A stretch of 28,225 nucleotides of DNA from assembly GCA_946480575.1 (NCBI GenBank), contig CAMLKF010000019.1:1-28225 (forward strand). Direction: 5' to 3'. The notes below the pieces were generated by a model, which made no database searches, was not told the origin of the DNA, and worked only from the letters and a program-made list of their open reading frames with translations. The DNA is from an uncultured Nitrososphaera sp. (GTDB lineage Archaea > Thermoproteota > Nitrososphaeria > Nitrososphaerales > Nitrososphaeraceae). Of this stretch, positions 15,928-22,848 are shown piece after piece. The stretch's first letter is position 1, and each line of letters begins with the position of its first letter. Position numbers and translations under genes: made by a program.

Positions 15928-16440
15928 ATGCAGCTAGGATGTTTGATACTAGGTCCAAGGAGAATAGCGCTCATTGGCGCTATCGCGGCAGTCGCACTCA
16001 CAATCATCTTTTATCCACTAATCGTGTTTACCCCATTCGATCCCGAAAGAGTCTTCATTAACCTGTCGCGGGTCGAGCTGACGTCGGGGAGCGAAGGCGA
16101 GCAGTCGCTCAACCTCGAGGTGGCGTTCAACATCAACAACACGAATGACATCACGCTCACCACGTCTAGGATCGAATATGAGCTCTTTGCAGACGGCGCT
16201 TCCGTAGGGACAGACACCCTGTCGTACGAGGACGTGCCGCTCAATGGAAGGCCACCGCTCTTTCCAAACAGCTCGACCACGGTGACGGACACGTTCCGCT
16301 TGGATTATTCTGACCAAAGGGCAGAGCTGTTCGATAGGGTCCTAAACAGCAGCGATCAGATCAACTGGCGCGTCTCGGGTACAGCTACAGTAGAGTCGGG
16401 CACAACACTTCTGCAAAAGACTTTTTCAGACGAGTTATAA
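15928..16440 (+). CDS. Membrane-anchored LEA14/WHy-domain protein
   Basis: 170 residues from ATG 15928; a TTG at 15943 (ILGPRRIALIG) is an alternative that fits the TATA-like GGTTTTAATC box (~15906-15915) better. One N-terminal membrane helix (about 13-32, RIALIGAIAAVALTIIFYPL) is followed by an extracellular beta-sandwich of LEA14/WHy type: LNLEVAFNINNTNDITLTTS, ELFADGASVG, PNSSTTVTDTFRL and a final ISG-like strand. Such archaeal proteins are thought to be stress or envelope-associated, with no enzymatic role. Followed immediately by the oppositely oriented tRNA-Gly. Confidence 0.8.
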   Translation: MQLGCLILGPRRIALIGAIAAVALTIIFYPLIVFTPFDPERVFINLSRVELTSGSEGEQSLNLEVAFNINNTNDITLTTSRIEYELFADGASVGTDTLSYEDVPLNGRPPLFPNSSTTVTDTFRLDYSDQRAELFDRVLNSSDQINWRVSGTATVESGTTLLQKTFSDEL

Positions 16441-16455
16441 TAATAGTAGAAGAGC

Positions 16456-16554
16456 TGCGGTCACCGGGATTTGAACCCGGGTTACGGGCTGACCCCGCAC
16501 ATAGAGATAGTGCATGGAAGGCCAGTGTCCTAGACCAAACTAGACGATGACCGC
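16456..16554 (-). tRNA. tRNA-Gly (anticodon UCC) with 24-nt intron
   Basis: On the minus strand the acceptor GCGGTCA pairs with TGACCGC, A73 is the discriminator, the D-arm is GTCT...GGAC, and the T-arm CCGGGTTCAAATCCCGG is perfect. The anticodon loop reads C-T-TCC-A. Bases 16491-16514 are an intron between positions 37 and 38: a canonical archaeal bulge-helix-bulge forms with outer stem CTGGC/GCCCG, central 4-bp helix CTTC/GGGG, 3-nt bulges CAT and TCA, and inner helix GCAC/GTGC. Removing it gives a 75-nt tRNA. The mature anticodon stem has one mismatch (U28-C42). No CCA is encoded. A CTTAAGAT/TTTTAATA region upstream (16570-16600) may be the promoter. Confidence 0.92.
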
Positions 16555-16596
16555 ACACTGCTACTAGTAGCCGAACATCTTAAGGGTATTAAAATC

Positions 16597-17160
16597 TTAA
16601 TCTGGGAAAATTATGTTTAACAATACATCGACTGCCTTGTTCTTGGCCTGCTGCTTGTAGTATTCCACGCCCCTCTTTGGAACATCAAGTGTCTTTTCGT
16701 GCTCGACCTCGTCAACCGGGCGATGGTCAAGCGCGCCATAGAACTGTACCTTGTATCCATTCAGCTTGGACACAACAGTGGAGTTAAAGATGTCATGGAG
16801 CCACACCGAGCCGACAAAATATATGAACGGCGGGTTTGGCTTACTCTTTACCATGCCGTAAATGCGGTCGATGGTCTGCGCCATATTCTGCGAGTCAGAG
16901 TCAATCGCGATTATCTTTTCGTCAACACCTCCTTGAACCATCATCTGCTTTACCTTTTCCGCCGGCCCCTGCTCGCCAACTATCATTACCATGGTCTTGT
17001 GCCTGTCCGGCTTGCTTCTCATGACTATGCCATACGTCTCAATACCAAGCCTGACGCGCTCGAGGATATAGTCAGGAAGTCCGCCGTCGGCTGCTGATTT
17101 GCCCCTATGCACCGCGTACAGGAGAATGAGGTTGCCGTCAGTAAAGCGATACTCAGACAT
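16597..17160 (-). CDS. Hypothetical protein, possibly DUF218/YdcF-like fold
   Basis: 187 residues from ATG 17160. Rossmann-like alternation: LILLYAVHRGK, LERVRLGIETYG, MVMIVGEQGPAEKVKQMM, KIIAIDSDSQNMAQTIDRI, FIYFVGSVWLHDIFNS, VQFYGALDHRPV. The order and the 'S-Q-N-x-x-x-T' segment resemble DUF218 (SanA/ElyC/YdcF) proteins, but no membrane helix is present and the match is weak. The C-terminal ~45 residues are charged and helical. Its start is 3 bp after the stop of the gene at 17164-17493, so the two are an operon. Its 3' end faces the tRNA gene region. Confidence 0.65.
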   Translation of the reverse strand: MSEYRFTDGNLILLYAVHRGKSAADGGLPDYILERVRLGIETYGIVMRSKPDRHKTMVMIVGEQGPAEKVKQMMVQGGVDEKIIAIDSDSQNMAQTIDRIYGMVKSKPNPPFIYFVGSVWLHDIFNSTVVSKLNGYKVQFYGALDHRPVDEVEHEKTLDVPKRGVEYYKQQAKNKAVDVLLNIIFPD

Positions 17161-17163
17161 GCC

Positions 17164-17493
17164 CTAGTACCACGTCGTTGCAACTTTTTTCGGGGCCGAG
17201 ATCTGCCTTTCCAGCTCGTTCAGCCGCTGAAGCGACTCTGGGCTCCTTTGCAGATCCTTGAACTGCTTGTCATGCCTTATCTTGCGCACGACATTCAAAA
17301 CTTCTTCCATTGTCACGCCGTGCTTGATGTCGTATTCGATTTGCTTTGCACAGCTTGAAACCGTGCTGTATTTTTTGTAATTTCGTTTTTCAAAAGAAGA
17401 AGCATCAGGAGAAATGCCCTTGACAAAACGGATAATAACTTTTTCAACGTGTTCAAGATGCCAATCCTTCATAGCATAATTGTTGGGCTTCAT
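17164..17493 (-). CDS. Hypothetical protein
   Basis: 109 residues from ATG 17493. Helical and basic (MKDWHLEHVEKVIIRFVKGI; KQIEYDIKHGVTMEEVLNVV; SLQRLNELERQISAPKK). No recognised domain. A GATTAAATAG box on the minus strand (~17518-17527) puts the transcription start next to the ATG, so this is the leading, leaderless gene of a two-gene operon with the protein at 16597-17160. Confidence 0.65.
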   Translation of the reverse strand: MKPNNYAMKDWHLEHVEKVIIRFVKGISPDASSFEKRNYKKYSTVSSCAKQIEYDIKHGVTMEEVLNVVRKIRHDKQFKDLQRSPESLQRLNELERQISAPKKVATTWY

Positions 17494-17543
17494 GACTCCA
17501 TCTGTTACAATGCAAGGCTATTTAATCTCTTGTCCGGCTGCGC

Positions 17544-18935
17544 TCAGAGGTAGTCAGAAAGCCTGGTTTTATTCTCTCCCGGGATTTTTGCGATCTCGAA
17601 CCTCTCTTTCGGCTTCAGGAGAGTCGCGGTCGCATCGATACCGACTTTTGTCGTTAGCAGGTTCGCCTGATCGCTTGACGGGTCAAGGCTCGAGCCCTTG
17701 GCGTTTGGTATGATTATGAAACCCTTGTCAGCTTGGCACCTGGTGGTGACTGCGTATTCGACAGCCACTGGATCCGCCGGGTCAATGTCATGATCAACTA
17801 CCGTGGCCATCTTCAGGGAAGGATGCGCCGCAAACGCAGCGAGGAGCGCGTTCTTGGGCTCGCCCTCGAGGCGCTTCTTTATCTGTATGACGGCTGCAAG
17901 CCAGTTGCTGCCGCCGTCCGTCAGGTGCACCGACTGGGTGGTGGGCACGACATTTTTGATATGGTCGTACATCTTGGCCTCCACTGGCAGGCCCATTAGC
18001 AGGCGGTGCTCGGCGTAGCCGGGCAGTATGTCGTGGTAAATTGCACCATCGCGGAACCTGATTCGCTCCAGTTCAAAAACAGGCTGCTTGCGCTTGAAGT
18101 CGTACGTCCGCAGCATTTCTACCATCCACTCGTCCTGCGTCCTGTCCTTAAGGATGCGGCCTCCAAGCACTATCTCGGCGTGGCTTGGCACATAAAGCTG
18201 AGAATAGCTGCTGATTTTTGAAAGCGTCAGCTTGTTTTCAAGCAGCGAATTGGCTATCTGCATCTCGTCGACGCCGTACGCCGCCTGGTAAGCGGCTGCG
18301 ATGCTGACTGCCGGGTGGACGCCAATTGTGATTGCGACCTTCAGGTCCTCGCCGTGCTCTCGGGCATACGTGTAGCACTTGTGCAGGTGTCTTCCCTCGA
18401 CCATGCGGATTGCCATATGCCGCTCATCGAGCCGGAGGAGCCTGTGGGTCGACGAGTTCTGGTTGCCCTTTTCTTGGTCCTTTGCAAAAACAATTGATGA
18501 CGTTATGAAAGGCCCGGCGTCCTTTTCAAAATGCATCACTATCGGAAGATCAAAAAGGTTCCTTGAAGAATTCTTTTCAAATGGTGCTTCGCCCTGCGCC
18601 TTGGCCGGCTCTGACAGCCTGCCAAGCGCATCGGTAATGCGGGCGTGGATTGCATGCTTGATGTCGTCTCCTTGGCCTGCCTTATACTGCGAGCCGGCTA
18701 TGGCAAGGTAGAACCTCCTCGGGGTGCCGCAGATGTTGCACACCACAGAAATCTTGCTTCCTCGCACCTTCTCAAAATGCACCGCCTGCTTGCCGTCCAG
18801 CTTTGCCGCGATTGCAGCAAGCTCATACTCGGCGCTCACGTCCTTCTTGACGTGTGCCAGCTCGCGCTCGCCATCAAGCAGCGACAAAAAGCCGCGAAAA
18901 TCGAGATTACTGATACTACTGATGCTGGTCTTCAT
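17544..18935 (-). CDS. UbiD-family decarboxylase (archaeal mevalonate-branch candidate)
   Basis: 463 residues from ATG 18935. UbiD enzymes use prenylated FMN to decarboxylate alpha,beta-unsaturated acids; in many archaea a member decarboxylates trans-anhydromevalonate 5-phosphate to isopentenyl phosphate. UbiD features: DLPIVMHFEKDAGPFIT (~130-145), HRLLRLDERHMAIRMVEGRH (~164-183), GVHPAVSIAAA (~205-215), VPSHAEIVLGG (249-259), RKQPVFELE and HDILPGYAEHRLLMG (~301-315). The frequent EIVLEG motif reads EIVLGG here. The mevalonate assignment is strengthened by aconitase-X subunits encoded at 23941-25502. Its start overlaps the upstream gene by 20 bp, giving an operon with it and a zinc-ribbon gene. 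Confidence 0.88.
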   Translation of the reverse strand: MKTSISSISNLDFRGFLSLLDGERELAHVKKDVSAEYELAAIAAKLDGKQAVHFEKVRGSKISVVCNICGTPRRFYLAIAGSQYKAGQGDDIKHAIHARITDALGRLSEPAKAQGEAPFEKNSSRNLFDLPIVMHFEKDAGPFITSSIVFAKDQEKGNQNSSTHRLLRLDERHMAIRMVEGRHLHKCYTYAREHGEDLKVAITIGVHPAVSIAAAYQAAYGVDEMQIANSLLENKLTLSKISSYSQLYVPSHAEIVLGGRILKDRTQDEWMVEMLRTYDFKRKQPVFELERIRFRDGAIYHDILPGYAEHRLLMGLPVEAKMYDHIKNVVPTTQSVHLTDGGSNWLAAVIQIKKRLEGEPKNALLAAFAAHPSLKMATVVDHDIDPADPVAVEYAVTTRCQADKGFIIIPNAKGSSLDPSSDQANLLTTKVGIDATATLLKPKERFEIAKIPGENKTRLSDYL

Positions 18936-19287
18936 TGTGCTTCCTGTTCCCTACGATATTCATTGCTTCTCCCATAATCGCTTTCATGTCATCCAGCTGC
19001 AGTTGGCTCTTGCTGTAAAGAGAAACTAGGCAGATGCCGTTTATCATTGCTGATACCTTCTCTGCAATGGTATTGATAAAGATTGAATCATATTTGCTTG
19101 GTATGACCTTGGCGGTATTGACTTTGCCGGACGCATTGATGGAGATCGATATGGCCCCTATGCGCTGCTCGCCTTCAGTAATTATGAAAAAAGAGCCATT
19201 CTGAAAAAAAGTGGATTGGATGAAAAAATTTCGCCCAGTGCCAGAGCTGACGGTCCTGTTTACTCGATCGTCAGGCTCATTCCACAT
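18916..19287 (-). CDS. Unknown alpha/beta protein, operon partner of UbiD homologue
   Basis: 123 residues from ATG 19287. Beta-rich first half (NFFIQSTFFQNGSFFIITEG, RIGAISISINASGKVNTAKV) and helical second half (FINTIAEKVSAMINGICLVS, LDDMKAIMGEAMNIVG). No Cys cluster, signal peptide or membrane helix. It begins 4 bp after the zinc-ribbon stop and overlaps the UbiD start by 20 bp, so translation is likely coupled. Family not recognised; a role tied to the decarboxylase or just to the shared promoter cannot be decided. Confidence 0.65.
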   Translation of the reverse strand: MWNEPDDRVNRTVSSGTGRNFFIQSTFFQNGSFFIITEGEQRIGAISISINASGKVNTAKVIPSKYDSIFINTIAEKVSAMINGICLVSLYSKSQLQLDDMKAIMGEAMNIVGNRKHNEDQHQ

Positions 19288-19291
19288 TAGT

Positions 19292-19540
19292 CTATCTTAC
19301 GCGAACAGTTATGGGCTTGGCTACCTTGAGCTCTTGCTTCTTTGTCCGTGCTCTCAGCTTCGCCTTGTACTTCAAGTTGCGCGGCTTTGTCCTCAAACGA
19401 TAGCCGCAGCAAGGGCACCAAAGTCCGTCCCACTTTATGAATATCTCGCATATCTGACAGCGTTTCTGTCCACTAGCGTACCGGCCTGAGCCAACTGGCT
19501 TTTGAGCCTTGTGACGGATGCATATACCTTTACAAGTCAT
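19292..19540 (-). CDS. Thaumarchaeal zinc-ribbon protein
   Basis: 82 residues from ATG 19540. Cysteines form a ribbon: CQIC at ~28-31 and CPCC at ~42-45 (RYASGQKRCQICEIFIKWDG, then LWCPCCGYRLRTKPRN), with an additional N-terminal Cys pair, and a strongly basic tail (KYKAKLRARTKKQ). Such short KRCQ.C..FIKWDGLWCPCCGYRLR proteins are characteristic of ammonia-oxidising archaea, often in several near-identical copies; nucleic-acid binding is likely but unproven. First gene of the operon with the 18916 gene and the UbiD homologue. A minus-strand CTTAAATAG box is at ~19637-19645. Confidence 0.82.
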   Translation of the reverse strand: MTCKGICIRHKAQKPVGSGRYASGQKRCQICEIFIKWDGLWCPCCGYRLRTKPRNLKYKAKLRARTKKQELKVAKPITVRVR

Positions 19541-19922
19541 TTTCTTTTATCACCCCATGATAACTGACTAACGCATGTGCGATGGCCACACTGACCTTAG
19601 TTAGCTACCTATGCAATGCATGCTACACATAATATCTATTTAAGATTTGTACAAATATTTTATTAGCAAAATAAGAATTTTGTCAAAATTCATATAATCT
19701 CAGTCAAAGTGATCATGTAAAAGTTCCAATCAAAATGTTCAATGTCAATATTTATTGAATTGAAATATTGTCAGCTATGCTGGAGTTTTTAAATATTTTA
19801 TAAAAGCGATGGGTAGGTTTTGAATAAACTATCAATAATGCGCAGAAGTCGCTACTTCATTCAGCTCTATTTATTCCTTCCCTAATTGCCATTGCTGGCT
19901 ACTGCCACAAGCCAATCTCGCT
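19541..19922. other. AT-rich intergenic region
   Basis: About 380 bases without a credible ORF, markedly more AT-rich than the genes around it. It holds the presumed zinc-ribbon promoter on the minus strand (~19637-19645) and a plus-strand TATA-like stretch (TTTAAATATTTTATAAAAG, ~19787-19806). Downstream of the latter is a small hairpin, GAAG-TCGCTA-CTTC, near 19845-19858, so a short plus-strand RNA is conceivable. I see no repeat, tRNA or C/D box motif. Confidence 0.5.
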
Positions 19923-20927
19923 TTAGAGCCAGTGCTGGACCTTGAGAAAATCGTCAATTGACTCTTTTTTCAGCAACTTGATCACGGCCAGCGCCTGCGG
20001 GACAGAAAGCATCGGCTTCTTGAAGTGGTTGTCAGTCGCAATCCTCGGGCAGGCAACTTGCACGAAAGCGTCGATGCCCTTGAACACCTGCACGCGGTCG
20101 TCCGTTATCTCGGTAAGGGCAACCAGCTGGACTTTCTTGCCCAACTTCTCGAATTCCTTCTTCAGCTCTAGCGCGCGCACGTGGGCAAACTGGCCCTCCT
20201 TGAGGCCGATAATGATGCCTATCCTTTCCGCGTCCAGCGCCTTGTATATCGACAGGATAGCCCTCTTTTGCAGCCCCTGCGCAAACTCGTTGGCCTGCGT
20301 GAATTCCTCGAAATATGGGTCGATCATAAACGTCGGCTTCTCGGTCGACATTGCCACGCCTGCAGAGTGGAACATGCTCTGGCCAAGGAAGACGTAGGCG
20401 TCTACCTGCTTTTGCACGCTGTACGCAGGGTAGAACTCACAGCCAAACACCTGCGCGTCGCGCAGCTGGCCCTTGCCCCTTCCAATTATGACGCTGTAGC
20501 CATGATCTTCGAATATCTTTTTGACGCTTTCTATTTGATGGAGGTGCTGGCTGTCAGTCAGTAATGATATCGTCTTGTATCTGTCGGCAAGCTCTTTTGC
20601 ACATTTTGTCGCCACCGCGTCAAAGCTGATGTCGTCAAACGCGTCAATCATGACCACCTTGTCGCCAAACGTCTCCATCGCAAGCGTGTGGCCGACATTG
20701 AACAGGATGTCGGCTCCAAGCATTTCTGCGGCATGCGTGTTGAGGTCGCAGGAGCCCCAGCACGTGTCGCCAATGAGATAAGCTTCGATGCCAAACTTTT
20801 CCGTGATGTGATCGGCGGCATCCTGCAGCTTGGGCATCAGGCCCTCAGGGCCGTTGAGCGCGACAGAGCGCGGCTTGCGCTGCTCTATGATTTCAAACAT
20901 CCTCTTTTCGTCGATTTTCATCGTCAT
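19923..20927 (-). CDS. dph2: 2-(3-amino-3-carboxypropyl)histidine synthase (diphthamide step 1)
   Basis: 334 residues from ATG 20927 (MTMKIDEKRM). Archaeal Dph2 is a homodimeric, non-classical radical-SAM enzyme that transfers the aminocarboxypropyl group of SAM to a histidine of EF2. The three cluster-binding cysteines are present: in DTCWGSCD (Cys56/Cys60), FGCEFYP (Cys163) and VQVACPRIATDN (Cys293), close to the Pyrococcus positions 59, 163 and 287. Other family segments: ALNGPEGLM, FNVGHTL, and LGQSMFHSAGVAM. It starts one base after the ferredoxin stop, so it shares that mRNA; the ferredoxin may supply the reducing electron (inference). Confidence 0.95.
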   Translation of the reverse strand: MTMKIDEKRMFEIIEQRKPRSVALNGPEGLMPKLQDAADHITEKFGIEAYLIGDTCWGSCDLNTHAAEMLGADILFNVGHTLAMETFGDKVVMIDAFDDISFDAVATKCAKELADRYKTISLLTDSQHLHQIESVKKIFEDHGYSVIIGRGKGQLRDAQVFGCEFYPAYSVQKQVDAYVFLGQSMFHSAGVAMSTEKPTFMIDPYFEEFTQANEFAQGLQKRAILSIYKALDAERIGIIIGLKEGQFAHVRALELKKEFEKLGKKVQLVALTEITDDRVQVFKGIDAFVQVACPRIATDNHFKKPMLSVPQALAVIKLLKKESIDDFLKVQHWL

Positions 20928-20928
20928 A

Positions 20929-21222
20929 TTATGGCTTTGTCACCTTTATCGCAAATTTCGGGCAGACTGCTTCGCACCCAAGGCAGTAGATGCGGTCGCG
21001 CTCGCGCACCGGCACTGCCTTCCTGTCTACGCCAGAGCCCTGCCAGTCAAACACGTTGACGGGGCACACTTCAATGCATGCGCCGTCACTGATACACAGA
21101 GCAAAGTCGACTGGTACGTCCGTGCCATAGATCCCGAGGTTGCTTGACGAATCCTTCCACACCTTCAGGTTCTCATATGTTGACGCAAACCTATTGATCC
21201 GAAAGTTAGGATCTATTGGCAA
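20929..21222 (-). CDS. Atypical dicluster ferredoxin (archaeal zinc-ferredoxin relative)
   Basis: 97 residues from ATG 21222. It resembles Sulfolobus-type ferredoxins: a ~40-residue N-terminal extension, then CISDGACIEVCPVNVFDW and CLGCEAVCPKFAI. In the first motif (CxxCxxCxxxCP) the second Cys is Asp46, typical of 3Fe-4S or Asp-ligated clusters (Cys43, Cys49, Cys53 remain). In the second motif the first Cys is Arg77 (codon CGC, one base from TGC), leaving Cys80, Cys83 and Cys87. So each cluster has only three cysteine ligands. The Sulfolobus zinc-site histidines are not seen. It precedes dph2 by one base; Dph2 needs a one-electron donor. Confidence 0.85.
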   Translation of the reverse strand: MPIDPNFRINRFASTYENLKVWKDSSSNLGIYGTDVPVDFALCISDGACIEVCPVNVFDWQGSGVDRKAVPVRERDRIYCLGCEAVCPKFAIKVTKP

Positions 21223-21303
21223 TATGTGAGAAAAGACCTGCCAAATTCAATTTAAATCATGCTGTGTATGCTTTTAGTTTGCTCTGTCAAGAGGGCAAAA
21301 GGA

Positions 21304-21442
21304 CTGGAATCTATAGTGAAAGCGGGCCCTGAGGGACTGGAACCCTCAGATTAGGAAACAATTAGAAGGAAAAGGCGAGTATAGAACAATATCAAATTTT
21401 TAATTCTTTTAAGCAAGTATGCTTCCACTGGAAGCACTGGAA
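21304..21442. other. ACTGGAA repeats and a T-arm-like hairpin downstream of SRP RNA
   Basis: ACTGGAA occurs four times on the plus strand (21304, 21337, 21427, 21436). The second lies in the loop of a perfect 7-bp stem (CTGAGGG/CCCTCAG, 21330-21350) which on the minus strand reads GAGGG-TTCCAGT-CCCTC followed by GGGCCCGCT, like a tRNA T-arm plus acceptor 3' strand, but no 5' tRNA half is present. The last pair sits beside a 6-bp hairpin GCTTCC-ACT-GGAAGC (21421-21435). It may be a tRNA remnant, or 3'-flanking structure of the SRP RNA. Confidence 0.4.
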
Positions 21443-21476
21443 ACGCGCGCACGCGCACATGCATATATACAAGAAT

Positions 21477-21797
21477 GGAGGCAGCCTGCCGGTACCACCG
21501 CTGGCAAAAAGCCCCATTTCAAGCCCCGCAAGATCCACCACGTAGACGTGCTAGCATGGTCACGCCGCCTTAGGGTTGCTCCCTCCCGGACCTCATCCAT
21601 TTCGACGGTTCACAGTCTTTAGCACCGCGCCTTCGCGCGATGTCCTGCTCATAACCATCCGGCACGGCGTGATTTCATTTCAGCAAGGCAAGCGGGTACC
21701 TCCTGCCAACAGATTTACCCAGCAGTTACTGATCCTGGCATAAAGCCGATTTCCAGTATGGGGCACGGCTAGCACCCCGATCCTACCTGCCTCCGTC
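21477..21797 (-). ncRNA. Signal recognition particle RNA (archaeal 7S)
   Basis: No ORF fits, but the minus strand carries SRP RNA hallmarks. The 5' GGAGGCAG (21787-21794) pairs with 3' CTGCCTCC (21477-21484), the terminal helix typical of archaeal 7S RNA. The S domain contains GTGAACC followed by AGGTCCGGGAGGGAGCAACC, matching the SRP54-binding helix 8 (consensus ..GGTCCGGAAGG.AGCA..), here with a GGGA tetraloop. An Alu-like 5' domain (GGGGTGCTAGCCGTGCCCC) precedes it. A TATA-like TAATATAG at 21816-21823 overlaps the ncsA stop codon and predicts initiation near 21795. Length ~320 nt fits. The exact ends are estimates. Confidence 0.88.
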
Positions 21798-21815
21798 CAC
21801 TATTTTGCAAGATGG

Positions 21816-21823
21816 CTATATTA
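21816..21823 (-). promoter_or_regulatory. TATA box of SRP RNA inside the ncsA 3' end
   Basis: Minus-strand TAATATAG is centred ~25 bases before the predicted SRP RNA 5' end and shares its first bases with the TAA stop of the upstream thiolase gene (21821-21823). It allows independent SRP RNA transcription in a tight intergenic space. Confidence 0.5.
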
Positions 21824-22768
21824 CATTTGCTTGTTGGATGACGATGTCAGCACCCTTATGGTCTTGCAGACCGAGCAGATGTCGCCGGCAGAGTCCCGCC
21901 CGCATATCGAGCATTTTTTGCCTTCAGCACTGGAGGGAGCGTTGCGCAAGGTCTTGGACACCTTCATCATGGAATTGTAGGCATTGTACTTGATCCCGGG
22001 GCGATCCTTCTCGAGCCTGTTGAAAAACTCGCGCAAGTCAGTTCGAATGCTTTCGTTCATGTACGGGCATTCTTCGGACTGGAACGGGATCTCGCGCTGG
22101 AGCGCGTAAAATGCGATTTCGTATTCGTAAATCTCGATGAACGGCTTAACCTTTTTCATGCTGTTGCTTGCATACTGCACCGGCTCTGGATATATCCAGC
22201 CTATGCGCTCTACGTCGCCGGCTAATAGGTTTATCATGAAGGTCTGCAGCTGGTCGTCCATGTTGTGCGCCGTCGCCACTACGTCGGCGCCAACGCTTTC
22301 GGCAGCGATATCGATTGCGCGCCTGCGGAATGTGCCGCACATGGAGCAGGAGGACATTTTCTCAGACGGCCTCAGCATCATCGCCTCATCCACATCCACC
22401 CCAAAGAGTTCCTTGTAGCTGAGCACCCTCCTCTCGACTCCAAGCTCGGAGCAAAAGTTCCTGACTATCTTCAATGATTCGTCGCGGTAGCCCTTGATGC
22501 CCTCGTCTATAGTCACGGCAACGAGCTCGTTGCCGTTGTTCGGGTGCTTGTCAAAGAGCATCTTTAACACATACAATAAAGATAGGCTGTCCTTGCCGCC
22601 AGAAACCCCGACTGCAACCCTGTCTCCGTACTCTATCATCGAATACTTCGAAATTGCCTTTGCAACCTTTTCTTCGATAGAGCGAAGGAAGCATTTCCTG
22701 CACAGGTATTCGCCGGAATAAGCTCTGTGGAACACGCTCTGGCTGCTGCCGCACTTGCTGCAAAGCAT
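21821..22768 (-). CDS. ncsA: tRNA 2-thiolation protein (NcsA/TtuA family)
   Basis: 315 residues from ATG 22768; a TTG at 22777 would add three, but the TATA-like TTAATAAC box (~22791-22799) places the start at ~22770. The family adenylates and thiolates uridine in tRNA (U34 for NcsA/Ncs6, or T54 for TtuA). Seen: N-terminal zinc finger (CSKCG...YLCRKC), the PP-loop GVSGGKDS, the catalytic/Fe-S cysteines in SCSMCGTFRRRA and EECPYMNE, TAHNMDDQLQT, and a C-terminal zinc finger (CSICGRD...ICSVC). NcsA versus TtuA cannot be settled by sequence alone. Single gene, divergent from lrp; its stop overlaps the SRP promoter. Confidence 0.9.
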   Translation of the reverse strand: MLCSKCGSSQSVFHRAYSGEYLCRKCFLRSIEEKVAKAISKYSMIEYGDRVAVGVSGGKDSLSLLYVLKMLFDKHPNNGNELVAVTIDEGIKGYRDESLKIVRNFCSELGVERRVLSYKELFGVDVDEAMMLRPSEKMSSCSMCGTFRRRAIDIAAESVGADVVATAHNMDDQLQTFMINLLAGDVERIGWIYPEPVQYASNSMKKVKPFIEIYEYEIAFYALQREIPFQSEECPYMNESIRTDLREFFNRLEKDRPGIKYNAYNSMMKVSKTLRNAPSSAEGKKCSICGRDSAGDICSVCKTIRVLTSSSNKQM

Positions 22769-22817
22769 GAGTAGCAAAGCACACTTAAAGGGTTATTAAC
22801 CATTCGAGCATGAATTG

Positions 22818-22826
22818 TTATTAAAT
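22818..22826 (+). promoter_or_regulatory. TATA-like box of the Lrp/AsnC gene
   Basis: TTATTAAAT is centred about 26 bases before the TTG at 22849, so the mRNA would start at or next to that TTG. This supports a leaderless TTG start; an ATG at 22833 is out of frame. Confidence 0.5.
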
Positions 22827-22848
22827 CGAAAGATGGTACTCTCTTGTA

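Noticed and set aside
21330..21350. Complete tRNA gene on the minus strand.
   Set aside because: Only a T-arm-like hairpin and an acceptor-like 3' strand are present. No 5' acceptor, D-arm or anticodon arm was found within 150 bases upstream, and T-loop position 57 is C rather than a purine.
21477..21797. RNase P RNA as an alternative for the structured non-coding gene.
   Set aside because: The conserved RNase P motifs (GAGGAAAGUCC-like and ACAGARA) are absent, while the SRP helix-8 sequence and terminal helix are present.
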